Positions 63,850 to 64,000 of a DNA stretch of 64,000 nt are shown here, one piece after another (the first letter of the stretch is position 1; every line of letters begins with the position of its first letter). The notes under the pieces were generated by a model. The model saw only the letters and a program-made list of their open reading frames with translations, ran no database searches and was not told the DNA's origin. A program made the translations under genes and the position numbers. Source of the stretch: Schistosoma haematobium (lineage: Eukaryota > Platyhelminthes > Trematoda > Strigeidida > Schistosomatidae); contig NC_067196.1 in the NCBI RefSeq assembly GCF_000699445.3, forward strand, positions 2,170,001-2,234,000, read 5' to 3'.

Positions 63850-64000
63850 CTGAAGAGAGATACAGTGGTATTCATAGTAAATATCAAACATGTCATCATT
63901 CATCATACATCATTGTCAGTATTGATAGCACAAGTGAATTCAACAAATACTTACATAATTTACACTTGCACAATGTGATCAATATACAACGCATTAAAAT

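Overview
This window is AT-rich, intron-dominated, repeat-dense animal DNA, almost certainly from a schistosome (blood fluke). The evidence is an SR2-type RTE retrotransposon, a CsRn1/Boudicca-type LTR element with a tRNA-Trp primer site and a CHCC Gag knuckle, and tRNA-headed SINE-like repeats carrying hammerhead ribozyme motifs of the kind described for the Sm-alpha family. I cannot fix the species.

One host gene dominates the window: a MARK/PAR-1 family Ser/Thr kinase on the minus strand. Eleven coding exons (1496 nt, about 499 codons) run from 53276 down to 1708, and the gene continues off the left edge. All ten introns are GT-AG and every codon phase joins correctly. The encoded part has the complete kinase domain (glycine loop, VAVK lysine, [22 protein letters not shown] activation segment), a UBA-type segment and the start of the low-complexity spacer. 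The C-terminal KA1 region is not in the window. Introns range from 248 bp to 16 kb. A possible second gene, the last exon of a small single-pass membrane protein, lies at 63652-63849 on the minus strand.

The rest is mobile DNA. By region: 1-11.9 kb (intron 9) holds LINE remnants, a roughly 500 bp AATAAA-tailed retroposon (called Rep-500 here) and a Penelope-like hammerhead motif. 12-30 kb (introns 7-8) holds a 30 bp perfect foldback, an inverted pair of Sm-alpha-like hammerheads, an 830 bp pure (TATC)n tract, several hammerhead-SINEs and a nearly full-length SR2 copy with only point stops in its long reading frame. 31-41 kb (introns 4-6) is rich in Rep-500. 42-50 kb (introns 2-3) holds two inverted copies of one LINE family that flank the 49-nt exon 3. 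53-64 kb, upstream of the first recognised exon, holds CR1-like fragments and an LTR retrotransposon with near-identical LTRs but a broken, integrase-deleted interior.

The most interesting signal is RNA-level structure rather than protein: at least three separate hammerhead-type architectures occur in the introns of one kinase gene, most with a single disabling core change and one retaining every core base, together with large inverted repeats around a frame-shifting micro-exon.
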